A DNA stretch of 64,000 nt, from contig NZ_PHQQ01000021.1 of assembly GCF_002909235.1 (NCBI RefSeq), positions 1-64,000 of the forward strand. The letters are read 5' to 3'. Shown piece by piece: positions 10,067 through 19,116 of this stretch. Numbering within the stretch: the stretch's first letter is position 1; each line of letters opens with the position of its first letter. The translations under genes and the position numbers were made by a program. The notes below the pieces were generated by a model. That model was not told where the DNA came from and made no database searches. It was given only the letters and a program-made list of their open reading frames with translations. This DNA is from Arenibacter catalasegens (GTDB taxonomy: Bacteria > Bacteroidota > Bacteroidia > Flavobacteriales > Flavobacteriaceae).

Positions 10067-10538
10067 TTATGTAATTCTTATTGTTAATAATGATTTAGAG
10101 AGGGCTAAAATACTTTAATATTCCCATAATTAAAAAAAAATGGATTACAACGTACTATTTACCAATTAGGATAACCGACTATTTTACAATTTATTATGTT
10201 CAAATTAAATTATTAATAATAAGTTTTACTGCGGACTTTTACAATGTACTTTGCAAGATGTCATAAATAGCCGGTGCCGAAGTTTCAACTATACCTGTTT
10301 AATCCAGTTCGATGTTGAGGGGGTACTTTAATTGTTTCACCAGTTGCCTTCCTGTGCATATTTTATAACTGTGGTTTTTAATGCTACTTACTATTAATCA
10401 GTTTCGTGATTGCCTTTCTCTTACTGCTTCGTAATCTAATTCTTTTTCATGTAATTGAGCAGTGATCATAGGTTTTGTGGATTTAATGGGTTTTGTATAA
10501 AATTATAGATTTTAAACGTTTTCTTTAAAATAAATGCA
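10067..10538. other. Gene-free region of about 470 bases
   Basis: No intact gene. On the minus strand, two adjacent stretches in one frame (about 10380-10246) read like coding sequence (for example TGRQLVKQLKYPLNIELD, then a stop, then TGIVETSAPAIYDIL). This could be a decayed gene remnant or chance. No RNA gene seen. Confidence 0.35.
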
Positions 10539-10565
10539 TAAAAAAAGCGCCCCGGTTGGGGCGCT
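10539..10565 (-). terminator. Terminator of HtrA protease gene
   Basis: An AGCGCCCC / GGGGCGCT perfect 8-bp GC-rich stem (10546-10553 with 10558-10565) with a four-base loop, followed on the minus strand by a run of T. Confidence 0.92.
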
Positions 10566-10582
10566 CGTCTATATCTTCGTTT

Positions 10583-11977
10583 TTATTGTATTATTAGGCG
10601 TTCTTTTTCTCCTTTTTTATTCAACATGGTAATACTTGCTCTATCATATCTAGAAATTTTACCAAATTTGCTTTTGGCATCCTGAATATTATTTATTTCA
10701 TCATCCCCAAAGGAAAGTAAAACCTTTCCTTCAAATCCATAATTTCTATATGTTTCAGGGACACCAATAATCTTAACCCCTTTCTTGGTCTTAAAGCTCT
10801 TTTTCTCATCCTCGGTCAAGTTTTTGACCTCAAAACCCAAAACAGGAATTATGATGGTTTGTCTTTCTTTAAGCATTACGGGGAAATCCATGCGCTCTTC
10901 GTTACGCAATACGGTAACCAAAAGCTCATCTCCTGGTCTTTTGGAAGATATATAGCCTATTAGGTCCGCGAATTTGTGAATTTCAACATTGTCGATGTTT
11001 TTTATAATATCGCCTTCTTTTAAATCGGCATCAAATGCACCGGAATCTTCCTCGACACCAGCGATATAAACCCCATCAATTTCGTTTATGCCATTTTCAA
11101 CGGCATACGGACTGTTCATGGGGACGGTATTGATGCCTAGAATGCCTTTCTGTACATTGCCGTATTCCATGATGTCCTCTACCACTTTTTTTGCAATATT
11201 ACTTGGTACTGCAAAGGAATACCCTACATAGGAGCCGGTTTGTGAGGTAATTGCGGTGTTGATTCCTATGAGGTCACCATTGGTGTTTACCAAAGCCCCA
11301 CCGCTATTCCCAGGATTAACAGCTGCATCTGTTTGTATAAATGACTGATCCAGACTGGCCAATGCCCTAGCTTTGGCACTAACGATTCCAGCTGTAACCG
11401 TGGAGGTTAAATTAAAGGGATTCCCGACAGCCAACACCCATTCTCCCACCTTGGTGTTGTCCGAATCTCCAAATGCCAGATAAGGTAATTGCCTGTCAAC
11501 CGCAATCTTTATAAGGGCAATATCCGAATTAGGGTCTGTGCCGATTAGCTCAGCGTCATACGTTTTGTTATTATTTAATGTAACCTGCAATTGATCGGCA
11601 TTGGCAATTACGTGGTTGTTAGTAACAATATAACCGTCCTGTGAGATAATTACTCCAGAACCAGTTCCTACCTGAGGTGTTTGACTGCCGCTGTAACCGT
11701 AAAAATACTCCATTATACTGGATGGGCCTTTGCTTGCAGAAACATTTTTAACGTGTACTACAGCATTCACAGTGTTTTGTGCCGCTATTGTAAAATCAAT
11801 TTCGTTAATGCCAGATCCCTTTGCAGAGGTTGCGGTGTAACTAGTTGTAAACATCTTTGCCCCGTTTTCCTCCTGGATTACTGCATAGTTGGGTTTCTCT
11901 AAAAAAAGTTTGTAAGCACCTAAAGTAATAGCACCTGCAAAAACAGCGACCAATAATAAACTTCCAAATCTCTTCAT
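10583..11977 (-). CDS. degP: HtrA/DegP-family periplasmic serine protease
   Basis: 464 residues. An N-terminal hydrophobic signal or anchor (4-21) is followed by a trypsin-like domain with the triad His122 (TNNHVIA), Asp152 (NSDIALIKI) and Ser225 (NPGNSGGAL). Two PDZ regions follow (about 265-355, well formed, and about 375-460, weaker). The family degrades or refolds misfolded envelope proteins. It is a single gene with a strong terminator, transcribed divergently from dapF. DegP versus DegQ versus DegS cannot be decided from sequence alone; two PDZ-like regions favour DegP/DegQ. Confidence 0.93.
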   Translation of the reverse strand: MKRFGSLLLVAVFAGAITLGAYKLFLEKPNYAVIQEENGAKMFTTSYTATSAKGSGINEIDFTIAAQNTVNAVVHVKNVSASKGPSSIMEYFYGYSGSQTPQVGTGSGVIISQDGYIVTNNHVIANADQLQVTLNNNKTYDAELIGTDPNSDIALIKIAVDRQLPYLAFGDSDNTKVGEWVLAVGNPFNLTSTVTAGIVSAKARALASLDQSFIQTDAAVNPGNSGGALVNTNGDLIGINTAITSQTGSYVGYSFAVPSNIAKKVVEDIMEYGNVQKGILGINTVPMNSPYAVENGINEIDGVYIAGVEEDSGAFDADLKEGDIIKNIDNVEIHKFADLIGYISSKRPGDELLVTVLRNEERMDFPVMLKERQTIIIPVLGFEVKNLTEDEKKSFKTKKGVKIIGVPETYRNYGFEGKVLLSFGDDEINNIQDAKSKFGKISRYDRASITMLNKKGEKERLIIQ

Positions 11978-12079
11978 AAAAACATTTTTTTAATTTGCTC
12001 TTGTAAAATTAACATAATTCTATACCAATAATTCGGGTTTAACGCGTTTTTAACTGATAATAAAACCTTAATAAAATTA

Positions 12080-12087
12080 TATCTTTG
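12080..12087 (+). promoter_or_regulatory. -7 element of dapF operon promoter
   Basis: TATCTTTG, a perfect TAnnTTTG match, lies 16 bases before the dapF start codon. No TTG at the 19-base spacing. Confidence 0.6.
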
Positions 12088-12103
12088 CGTTATAATTTAC
12101 GAT

Positions 12104-12886
12104 ATGCTATTGAATTTTTATAAATACCAAGGAACGGGAAATGATTTTGTAATCATTGATAATCGCCAGAAGGTTTTCCCAAAAGACAATGTTGAATTGG
12201 TCTCATTTTTATGTGATAGAAGATTTGGCATTGGCGGCGATGGACTTATTTTATTGGAAAATGATAAGACAACGGATTTTAAAATGGTCTATTATAATTC
12301 AGATGGCAGGCAAAGTTCCATGTGTGGCAACGGGGGCAGGTGTATTGTGGCCTTCGCCAATTATTTGGGTATCGTAGATAAAAACACCTCATTTATGGCT
12401 GTAGACGGACTTCATAATGCTACTATAGAAAATGGTATTGTTAGTTTGGAAATGCAGGAGGTAAAAGAAATAAAGGTTAAAGCCAATTCTTTGTTTTTAA
12501 ATACGGGTTCTCCCCACCACGTGCAGTTGGTAGATGGTCTTAAGGATTTTAATGTTCGTAAAGAAGGTGAAAAGCTTCGCTACGGGGTATATGGTGAGCA
12601 GGGAAGTAATATTAACTTTGTGGATCAAGCAGGAGAGGATACCTTTAATGTGAGGACCTATGAACGTGGAGTTGAAGATGAGACACTATCCTGTGGAACT
12701 GGAGTTACCGCTGTGGCCCTGGCCATGCACCATTCGGGTAAAACCAACAGCAATAGTGTAAAAATAGTTACACCCGGTGGTACGCTCGAAGTGAATTTCA
12801 AAAGCAAAGAAAATGGATATAACCAGATTTGGCTTACCGGCCCTGCACAACTTGTTTTTAAAGGAGGGATAAATGTTGAGTCTTAA
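12104..12886 (+). CDS. dapF: Diaminopimelate epimerase
   Basis: 260 residues. It interconverts LL- and meso-diaminopimelate, supplying lysine and the peptidoglycan cross-linking residue. Both catalytic cysteines are present: Cys74 in MCGNGGRC and Cys197 in SCGTGVTA. The N-terminal YQGTGNDFV and the GPAQLVFKG end are typical. It is the first gene of an operon: the next reading frame starts 14 bases before its stop. It is linked in purpose to dapA at 35737, although the two are far apart. Confidence 0.97.
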   Translation: MLLNFYKYQGTGNDFVIIDNRQKVFPKDNVELVSFLCDRRFGIGGDGLILLENDKTTDFKMVYYNSDGRQSSMCGNGGRCIVAFANYLGIVDKNTSFMAVDGLHNATIENGIVSLEMQEVKEIKVKANSLFLNTGSPHHVQLVDGLKDFNVRKEGEKLRYGVYGEQGSNINFVDQAGEDTFNVRTYERGVEDETLSCGTGVTAVALAMHHSGKTNSNSVKIVTPGGTLEVNFKSKENGYNQIWLTGPAQLVFKGGINVES

Positions 12887-13397
12887 AGGGGAGCATATAT
12901 ATTTAAGGGGCTTGGAGCCAGAAGATTTGGATTTTCTATATAAACTGGAAAACGATCCTGAAATATGGGAAATAAGTGGTACCACAGCACCTTATTCTAA
13001 ACATGTATTAAATCTATATTTAGAAAATGCCTATAAAGACATTTATGAGGTAAAGCAATTGCGGTTATGCATCTGCAATATGAAAGGGACCGTAGTTGGT
13101 TTAATAGATTTATTTGATTTTGACCCCAAGAATTTAAGGGTGGGAATGGGAATTATAGTGAGCAGCAAGGTTGACAGAAACAAAGGCGTGGGCGCTGAAG
13201 CGATTGGGATTCTTACCAAATATACTTTTTCGGTTTTGGGCATGAGACAGATTTATGCAAATGTATTGGAGGATAATGCCAACAGTATACATTTGTTTTC
13301 TAAACTGGGGTTCGAAAAAGTAGGTGTAAAAAAAGATTGGATCTATACCAACGGTACTTTTAAAAATGAAATATTGTTTCAAAAGATAAATAACTAA
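12873..13397 (+). CDS. GNAT-family N-acetyltransferase (RimJ/RimL-like)
   Basis: 174 residues with the acetyltransferase_3 layout: LKGEHIYLRGLEPEDLDFLYKL at the N-terminus, a central acetyl-CoA region around VDRNKGVGAEAIGIL (about 110-125) and a C-terminal NANSIHLFSKLGFEKVG. The acceptor is unknown. It overlaps dapF by 14 bases and mltG by one (TAATG), so the three are probably translationally coupled; a cell-wall-related job is conceivable but only from context. Confidence 0.85.
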   Translation: MLSLKGEHIYLRGLEPEDLDFLYKLENDPEIWEISGTTAPYSKHVLNLYLENAYKDIYEVKQLRLCICNMKGTVVGLIDLFDFDPKNLRVGMGIIVSSKVDRNKGVGAEAIGILTKYTFSVLGMRQIYANVLEDNANSIHLFSKLGFEKVGVKKDWIYTNGTFKNEILFQKINN

Positions 13398-14440
13398 TGT
13401 CTATAAAGAAAATTTTACTGGTTATTGTTATTGCGGGAATGTTGGTTGGCGGTGTTTTTGCCTATATGGTTTACAGCGCCTTTTTTATATCAAATACTCA
13501 ATTTGACAATGAGGTAGCTTACGTCCATATCCCTTCAGATTCAAACTTTGAACAAGTAGAGGAAATTATGGAGCCGCTATTGAAGGATTTGAAAACATTT
13601 GGGTCGGCCGCCGATAAAAAGGGTTATAGCGATAATGTAAAAGCAGGAAAATATGCCATAAAAAAAGGGATGAACAATAATGATATCGTAAATTCCTTGA
13701 GAAGTGGCAATATTCCTGTTAAGGTTGCTTTTAACAACCAGGAAACCTTGGCAGATTTGGCAGGAAGAATATCGCTGCAGATTGAAGCGGACAGTATCAC
13801 TTTGCTGAGTAACTTTATTGATCAAGATTTTTTAAGGAACAACGGGTTCAATGATAAGACTGCCTTGGCGATGTACATTCCGAATAGTTATGAGTTTTTT
13901 TGGAATACTTCGGCTGAAGGATTTAGGGAAAGGATGTTAAAGGAATATGCTAGGTTTTGGAACGATAAACGCCAAGAAAAGGCAAAATCTTTGGGATTAA
14001 CCTCTTCAGAAGTCATTACTTTGGCTTCCATAGTACATAAAGAGACCGCAAAGGTAGATGAAAGGCCTAGGGTAGCAGGAGTATATCTTAACCGGTTGAG
14101 AACAGGAATGAAGCTTCAGGCGGATCCTACCGTTATTTATGCCATAAAACGACACTCAGGTAATTTTGATACCATTATAAAAAGGGTACTGTACAAAGAT
14201 TTGGAATTGGACTCACCTTATAATACCTATAAGGTAGCCGGATTGCCTCCTGGTCCCATTGCCATGCCCGACATTACGGCTATAGATGCCGTTTTAAATT
14301 CTGAAAGGCATGAGTATTATTACTTTGTCGCAAATGTGGAAAACTTTGGTTATCACAAGTTTGCAAAGACATTGGCGCAACATAACCGCAATAAAGAGCA
14401 GTATGTCCGATGGATCAATAGTCAAAAGATTATCAGGTGA
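13397..14440 (+). CDS. mltG: Endolytic transglycosylase MltG
   Basis: 347 residues. An N-terminal membrane anchor (6-28) is followed by a LysM-like segment and the YceG domain. The conserved catalytic glutamate is Glu216 in ASIVHKET; QADPTVIYA, AGLPPGPIAMP and YYYFVAN are family signatures. MltG cuts nascent glycan strands at the inner membrane and sets their length. It overlaps the acetyltransferase stop by one base. It is the last gene of the dapF operon; 156 bases with a fresh promoter separate it from the next gene. Confidence 0.95.
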   Translation: MSIKKILLVIVIAGMLVGGVFAYMVYSAFFISNTQFDNEVAYVHIPSDSNFEQVEEIMEPLLKDLKTFGSAADKKGYSDNVKAGKYAIKKGMNNNDIVNSLRSGNIPVKVAFNNQETLADLAGRISLQIEADSITLLSNFIDQDFLRNNGFNDKTALAMYIPNSYEFFWNTSAEGFRERMLKEYARFWNDKRQEKAKSLGLTSSEVITLASIVHKETAKVDERPRVAGVYLNRLRTGMKLQADPTVIYAIKRHSGNFDTIIKRVLYKDLELDSPYNTYKVAGLPPGPIAMPDITAIDAVLNSERHEYYYFVANVENFGYHKFAKTLAQHNRNKEQYVRWINSQKIIR

Positions 14441-14533
14441 ACCAATGGTCCTTATATAGTTGTCATTCATCCAATATTTATAACATTTTGTACAAAGTTG
14501 CGTTAAAATAGGTCGGTTTTTAAAAATCGGGCA

Positions 14534-14541
14534 TATCTTTG
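14534..14541 (+). promoter_or_regulatory. -7 element upstream of transglycosylase-like gene
   Basis: TATCTTTG, a perfect TAnnTTTG match, lies 55 bases before the start codon of the next gene. Confidence 0.5.
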
Positions 14542-14596
14542 TCAAGTGAAATTTAAGCAAACGCTTTTTTGTTGTAAGTCTTAAGAAAACAAATAT

Positions 14597-15226
14597 ATGA
14601 GAAAGTGGACAAGTTATTTGTTCCCCGTTATCATGATTTTTATTCTTATTAGTTATGGGTTTAAACCAGTTAAAATGGTGATTCCCGAGGCTTTTAGAGT
14701 AAACGGACCTACCGAAGTTTTGTATCCCAAACACAAAACTATTTTAAAAACAACTATGGCTGCGCCACCCTTTTTAGGAACATCCTACAATGGGTTTAAA
14801 GAGGCATTAGCCTTTAAGGAATCTCAAGGAAATTATTTTACTACCAACGCTTTAGGTTATTTAGGAAAGTATCAATTTGGTATTGGTACCCTGGAACTTC
14901 TGGGTGTTTACAACGCTACATTATTTCTAAATGATCCAATTTTACAGGAAAGGGTATTTCATACCAATCTTTCTAGGAATAAGTGGATTTTGAGAAGGGA
15001 TATTAAGCGTTTTGTTGGCTTGGTAATTAATGGCCAGGAGATTACGGAATCGGGAATTCTGGCTGCTGCCCATTTGGCGGGAGCGGGGAATGTAAAGAAG
15101 TACCTAAGGTCCTCTGGGGCATTAAATGTGGATGACGACTTTGGGTCATCGGTTTCATATTATATCAAAAAATTCTCAGGTTATGATATTTCCCATGTAA
15201 CACCGAAAAGAAATCCAAGGATATAA
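14597..15226 (+). CDS. Lytic-transglycosylase-like exported protein
   Basis: 209 residues. A hydrophobic N-terminal segment (8-22) acts as signal or anchor. The domain from about 65 resembles SLT/lysozyme folds: a catalytic-type glutamate (Glu75 in AFKESQGNY), the GKYQFG turn (90-95) and AAAHLAGAGNVKKYL further on. Such proteins cut peptidoglycan. It follows the dapF-mltG operon but has its own promoter and terminator. The family is recognised by motif pattern; substrate and true activity are inferred. Confidence 0.7.
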   Translation: MRKWTSYLFPVIMIFILISYGFKPVKMVIPEAFRVNGPTEVLYPKHKTILKTTMAAPPFLGTSYNGFKEALAFKESQGNYFTTNALGYLGKYQFGIGTLELLGVYNATLFLNDPILQERVFHTNLSRNKWILRRDIKRFVGLVINGQEITESGILAAAHLAGAGNVKKYLRSSGALNVDDDFGSSVSYYIKKFSGYDISHVTPKRNPRI

Positions 15227-15254
15227 AGAGTTTATAATTATGAAAATGGAAGGA

Positions 15255-15281
15255 CCCTAACAAGATTGTTGGGGTTTTTTT
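15255..15281 (+). terminator. Terminator of transglycosylase-like gene
   Basis: CCCTAACAA (15255-15263) pairs with TTGTTGGGG (15266-15274, one wobble), followed by seven T. It overlaps the last codons of the converging methyltransferase gene. Confidence 0.8.
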
Positions 15282-16002
15282 ATGCGTGGATAATAAAAAT
15301 AGTGGGCCTCTTGTGAAGGTCAACAGATGTTCCTTGCCAATCCGACACTTTTTTTGTGGCGATATATTCTGTGGGTAAAGTAATGTCACAGGCAATGCAA
15401 ACTAAGGTTTGTGGCGCAAGTGTTCTTATTAATTCGGCAAGAAGTTTATCGTTTCTATAGGGCGTTTCAATGAAAATTTGTGATTGATCGTAATCTCTGG
15501 ACAATTTTTCCAACTTCTTGATACTCTTTTTTCTTTCACTGGATTCAATAGGTAAATAACCATTGAAAGCAAAACTTTGACCATTTAAGCCGCTGGCCAT
15601 AAGGGCCAATAGAATAGAGGAGGGGCCCACCAATGGCACTACCTGTATTCCTTTTTGATGCGCAATACTCACAATGTCCGCTCCTGGATCCGCTATTCCG
15701 GGACAACCTGCTTCTGATAGTATTCCTACATTATATCCCTCAAAACATGGGTCTAAAAAAGAAGGAAGTATTTCTGGCTCGGTAAATTTGTTGAGTAGGT
15801 TAATGTGTAAATTGGGTTGGGATTTTTTAGAACTTATCTTTTTTATAAAGTGCCTAGCAGTTTTTTCATTCTCTACTATGTAGTGATCAATTTGTTCAAT
15901 AGTCCTTTTAATGGATATTGGCAGCACCTCTAAGGGTTCATTATCGCCCAAGGTGGTTGGGATTAAATACAGTTTTCCAATATTGCCCATTGTTTGGTTC
16001 AT
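15280..16002 (-). CDS. RsmI-type SAM-dependent methyltransferase
   Basis: 240 residues of the tetrapyrrole methyltransferase/RsmI superfamily. Evidence: LYLIPTTLGDNEPLEVLP near the N-terminus, SEAGCPGIADPGADIV and VVPLVGPSSILLALMASGLNGQSFAFNGYLP. RsmI methylates 16S rRNA C1402, but this shorter, divergent form is a separate Bacteroidota branch, so the target is uncertain. Starts at 16002 or 15990 are both possible. It lies downstream of dnaA and the phosphatase on the same strand, 10 bases from the latter. Confidence 0.85.
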   Translation of the reverse strand: MNQTMGNIGKLYLIPTTLGDNEPLEVLPISIKRTIEQIDHYIVENEKTARHFIKKISSKKSQPNLHINLLNKFTEPEILPSFLDPCFEGYNVGILSEAGCPGIADPGADIVSIAHQKGIQVVPLVGPSSILLALMASGLNGQSFAFNGYLPIESSERKKSIKKLEKLSRDYDQSQIFIETPYRNDKLLAELIRTLAPQTLVCIACDITLPTEYIATKKVSDWQGTSVDLHKRPTIFIIHA

Positions 16003-16012
16003 AGGTGTAAAA

Positions 16013-16471
16013 TTATTTGTGCATTAAGTCTGGGGCAATAATGTTGCATGCCGAATCTATTAAACGAAATATTTCATCAAAACCATCGTCCCCTCCGTAA
16101 TATGGATCTGGGACTTCCTTGTTGATCGAATTTGATTTCTGAAGCAATAAATTCACTTTTGCTTTTTCGTCCTTACTTTTGGCGAGAGAAATTATGTTTT
16201 CATAATTACTATTGTCCATAGCAAAAATGTGGTCAAAATCGCTAAAATCTTTGTGAGTGAATTGCCTACATCGCTGTTGGCTAATATCGATCCCATATCT
16301 TTTAGCTATTGAAATAGAGCGAATATCAGGTTTTTTTCCAATATGATAACTGGCGGTACCTGCTGAATCCACAAAGAATTTGTCCCCATCCAGTTTGCTT
16401 TTTAGAATACCTTCGGCCAAAGGTGACCTGCAGATATTTCCTAAGCACACCATAAGGACTTTGGTTCTCAT
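16013..16471 (-). CDS. Low-molecular-weight protein-tyrosine phosphatase
   Basis: 152 residues. The phosphate-binding loop CLGNICR (Cys9 to Arg15, C-x5-R) and the general acid Asp122 in PDPYYGG are both present, and the length is typical. It hydrolyses phosphotyrosine or small aryl phosphates. It sits 13 bases after dnaA and 10 bases before the RsmI-type gene, so the three are probably co-transcribed. No tyrosine kinase or polysaccharide locus is nearby in the window, so its target is unknown. Confidence 0.93.
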   Translation of the reverse strand: MRTKVLMVCLGNICRSPLAEGILKSKLDGDKFFVDSAGTASYHIGKKPDIRSISIAKRYGIDISQQRCRQFTHKDFSDFDHIFAMDNSNYENIISLAKSKDEKAKVNLLLQKSNSINKEVPDPYYGGDDGFDEIFRLIDSACNIIAPDLMHK

Positions 16472-16484
16472 GCTAATGTCAATA

Positions 16485-17909
16485 TTAGGAAAACTTCTTT
16501 GTTAAATCGTCTATATATTTTCGGAATTGTTTATCGGTTTCTGCAAGGTTGTCCACGGTTTTGCAAGCGTGCAGAACTGTAGCATGGTCTCTTTTTCCTA
16601 TTTGGGATCCGATGCTTGCCAGGGAGGCTTTAGTGAATTTTTTGGCAAAGAACATGGCCAATTGTCTGGCTTGTACAATATGTCTTTTTCTGGTTTTGGA
16701 CTGTAAAGTGGCTACATCCATTTCGAAATAGTCAGAAACTACTTTTTGGATATAATCAATGGATACTTCCCTTTTGGTATTCTTTACAAATTTCTCTACT
16801 ACCAATTGTGCCAATTCAAGAGTAACTTCTTTTTTGTTGAAGGAGGATTGGGCAATTAAGGAAATTATGGCCCCTTCCAGCTCTCGAATATTGGTTTTTA
16901 TGTGTTTGGCAACGTACTCTATTATATCTTCCGGCATTTCTACGCCATCGCGATACAGTTTGTTTTTTAAGATCGATATCCTTGTTTCGTAGTCGGGTGT
17001 TTGAAGCTCTGCGGATAATCCCCATTTAAAACGGGACAGCAAACGCTGTTCGATGTCCTGCATATCTACAGGAGCTTTGTCCGAAGTTAGGATTACCTGT
17101 TTGCCATTTTGGTGCAAATGATTGAAAATGTGGAAGAAAACATCCTGGGTCCCTGACTTTCCAGATAAGAACTGTACGTCATCAATGATAAGCACATCAA
17201 TTAACTGGTAGAAATGGATGAAATCGTTCCTAGTGTTTTTCTTTACGGATTCTATGTATTGTTGTGTGAATTTTTCAGCCGAAATGTATAAGACCGTCCT
17301 TTCCGGGTATTTATCTTTGATCTCTACACCTATGGCATGTGCCAAATGTGTTTTTCCCAAACCAACACCACCAAAAATCAATAAGGGATTAAAGGATGTT
17401 CCGCCTGGTTTGTTGGCAACCGCCATACCGGCAGATCTGGCCAATCTGTTAGCATCACCCTCAAGGAAATTGTCGAAATTGTAATTGGGATTTAATTGAG
17501 ATTCAATTTTTATGTTTCTAATTCCTGGAATTACAAAAGGATTCTTTAATTCCGGATTTTTGGATTTTATGGCGACGTCCAATTCTTGGGGCTCTACGTG
17601 AGACCTATTGGAACTCGGTATTTTTTCGGTAAAAGGTTCACGGTTGCCATAAGTGTTTTCCATTTTAATGATGTACACCAATTTGGCCGTCTCACCCAAT
17701 TCTTTAGTGAGCGCAACTTTTAAAAGTTTAACGTAGTGTTCCTCAAGCCATTCATAAAAGAATTTACTGGGAACTTGAATGCTCAAGGCATTATCGGAAA
17801 GTTTAACAGGTTTTATTGGCTCGAACCAAGTTTTGAATGCCTGCGGTTGGATATTGTCTTTAATAAAGCCCAAACAATGGTTCCATACGGACGTTGCAGT
17901 AACACTCAT
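16485..17909 (-). CDS. dnaA: Chromosomal replication initiator DnaA
   Basis: 474 residues. Domain I is at 1-85, followed by a short linker. The AAA+ domain has Walker A GGVGLGKT (180-187) and Walker B LIIDDVQF, then the sensor and arginine-finger region around QRLLSRFKWG. The C-terminal DNA-binding domain has KRDHATVLHACKT, which reads DnaA boxes. It binds oriC and melts it to start replication. No cluster of DnaA boxes is visible around the gene, so the origin is probably elsewhere. It is divergent from the thioesterase gene. Confidence 0.98.
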   Translation of the reverse strand: MSVTATSVWNHCLGFIKDNIQPQAFKTWFEPIKPVKLSDNALSIQVPSKFFYEWLEEHYVKLLKVALTKELGETAKLVYIIKMENTYGNREPFTEKIPSSNRSHVEPQELDVAIKSKNPELKNPFVIPGIRNIKIESQLNPNYNFDNFLEGDANRLARSAGMAVANKPGGTSFNPLLIFGGVGLGKTHLAHAIGVEIKDKYPERTVLYISAEKFTQQYIESVKKNTRNDFIHFYQLIDVLIIDDVQFLSGKSGTQDVFFHIFNHLHQNGKQVILTSDKAPVDMQDIEQRLLSRFKWGLSAELQTPDYETRISILKNKLYRDGVEMPEDIIEYVAKHIKTNIRELEGAIISLIAQSSFNKKEVTLELAQLVVEKFVKNTKREVSIDYIQKVVSDYFEMDVATLQSKTRKRHIVQARQLAMFFAKKFTKASLASIGSQIGKRDHATVLHACKTVDNLAETDKQFRKYIDDLTKKFS

Positions 17910-18108
17910 TTTTAATGTTTTCTTTTTTTTGGTTAGTGTAAATTACTGATGATATGAAGTCAGGTTAAGTGACATTATCAAGTGGGCAAATATGTGAACA
18001 ATTATTCTAAAAAAAAAATCCAAAGTGGTTGAATTTTCTATTTTTTTTTCTCATGTTGTACCACAATATTTTCACACTTTTAAATATAAAGGTTTTACAC
18101 GGAATAAC

Positions 18109-18507
18109 ATGGATTATAATGAATTTTCTTTTAGGGTTAGATATGGCGAAACGGATCAAATGGGTGTAGTTTATCATGGGAATTACCCGCAATATCTGGA
18201 GATGGGACGGGTAGAATGGCTAAGGTCTATGGGCATTTCCTACAAAACGATGGAAGAAAACGGAATAATGTTGCCTGTAATTTCCTTAAACATTGTATAT
18301 AAAAAATCTGCGGTTTACGATGATCTTTTAACGGTAAAGACTTTTATTCGAAAGAGACCGATGGTTAGAATAGAATTTGACTATGAGATTCGTAATGAGG
18401 CCAAGGAATTGTTGATTGAAGCTAATACAGTTTTGGCTTTTATAGATAAGAAGACAAATAGGCCCATAAAATGTCCAAGCTATATACTGGATAACCTAGA
18501 GATCTAG
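18109..18507 (+). CDS. YbgC-like acyl-CoA thioesterase (hotdog fold)
   Basis: 132 residues from ATG 18109; the frame is open earlier, but the family starts at RVRYGETDQMGVVYHGNY. Asp16 and the HGNY segment (23-26) match the catalytic region of the 4-hydroxybenzoyl-CoA thioesterase/YbgC group, which hydrolyses short acyl-CoA thioesters. It is a lone gene whose last 12 bases overlap the end of the converging YigZ gene. The substrate is not predictable. Confidence 0.9.
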   Translation: MDYNEFSFRVRYGETDQMGVVYHGNYPQYLEMGRVEWLRSMGISYKTMEENGIMLPVISLNIVYKKSAVYDDLLTVKTFIRKRPMVRIEFDYEIRNEAKELLIEANTVLAFIDKKTNRPIKCPSYILDNLEI

Positions 18508-19107
18508 TTTTTCTATTTTTACAGGATACAGAGACTCAAAAATATTTTCCGTAAGATCGGCGTCATTTCTTCTAACGGATATTTCAATAACGCAGTCCAT
18601 TTCCATTTTTTGGCCGATTATTTCCATTTGATATTGCTTAATGGTTCGCATTACCTTGTCCATGTCCGAATAGTCAAACCTAAGCAGATATCTTTGCTGC
18701 AGTGTCTTTTCAATTATTTCAGCAGCATCAAGCGCCATTTGTGCTGCTGTTCTGTAGGCGGATATCAGTCCTCCGACCCCTAGTTTGGTGCCGCCAAAAA
18801 TACGCGCCACTGCCACAAGGATATTTGTAACTTCAAATGACTGTATTTGCCCATAAATTGGCATTCCGGCGGAATTGTTGGGTTCGCCGTCATCATTTGC
18901 CCTATAGTTGACATCCATAAACCCCAATTGCCAGGCATAGCAAACATGGTTGGCCGTGTGGTGGTGTTTTCTTATTTCCTCAATTAGGGGCTTTACCTCT
19001 TCCTCGTTCCTTATTGGGAAAGCATATCCGAAAAACTTGCTTTTGCGTTCTTTGAATAAAACCTCCTTTGAGGGTGATTCCAAAGTTTTGTACGTGTCAG
19101 ACTCCAT
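18496..19107 (-). CDS. yigZ: YigZ/IMPACT family protein
   Basis: 203 residues with the UPF0029/IMPACT N-terminal domain: KSKFFGYAFPI, HHTANHVCYAW, NDDGEPNNSAGMPI and ARIFGGTKLGVGGLISAYR, all hallmark stretches. A C-terminal DUF1949-like ferredoxin-fold domain follows (about 135-200). The biochemical role is not settled; the eukaryotic relative IMPACT acts in translation stress signalling. It is the last gene of the ribD-HAD-EamA-YigZ operon, 9 bases after the transporter gene. Confidence 0.92.
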   Translation of the reverse strand: MESDTYKTLESPSKEVLFKERKSKFFGYAFPIRNEEEVKPLIEEIRKHHHTANHVCYAWQLGFMDVNYRANDDGEPNNSAGMPIYGQIQSFEVTNILVAVARIFGGTKLGVGGLISAYRTAAQMALDAAEIIEKTLQQRYLLRFDYSDMDKVMRTIKQYQMEIIGQKMEMDCVIEISVRRNDADLTENIFESLYPVKIEKLDL

Positions 19108-19116
19108 ATTGTACCA

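Noticed and set aside
10320-10365. HU/IHF-like remnant (TGETIKVP in one minus-strand frame)
   Set aside because: The match is only about eight residues and flanking residues do not continue the HU fold; another frame reads as well.
17910-18108. oriC next to dnaA
   Set aside because: Only imperfect DnaA-box-like words (for example TGTGAACAA) occur; no cluster of perfect boxes is present, and Bacteroidota origins are often not beside dnaA.
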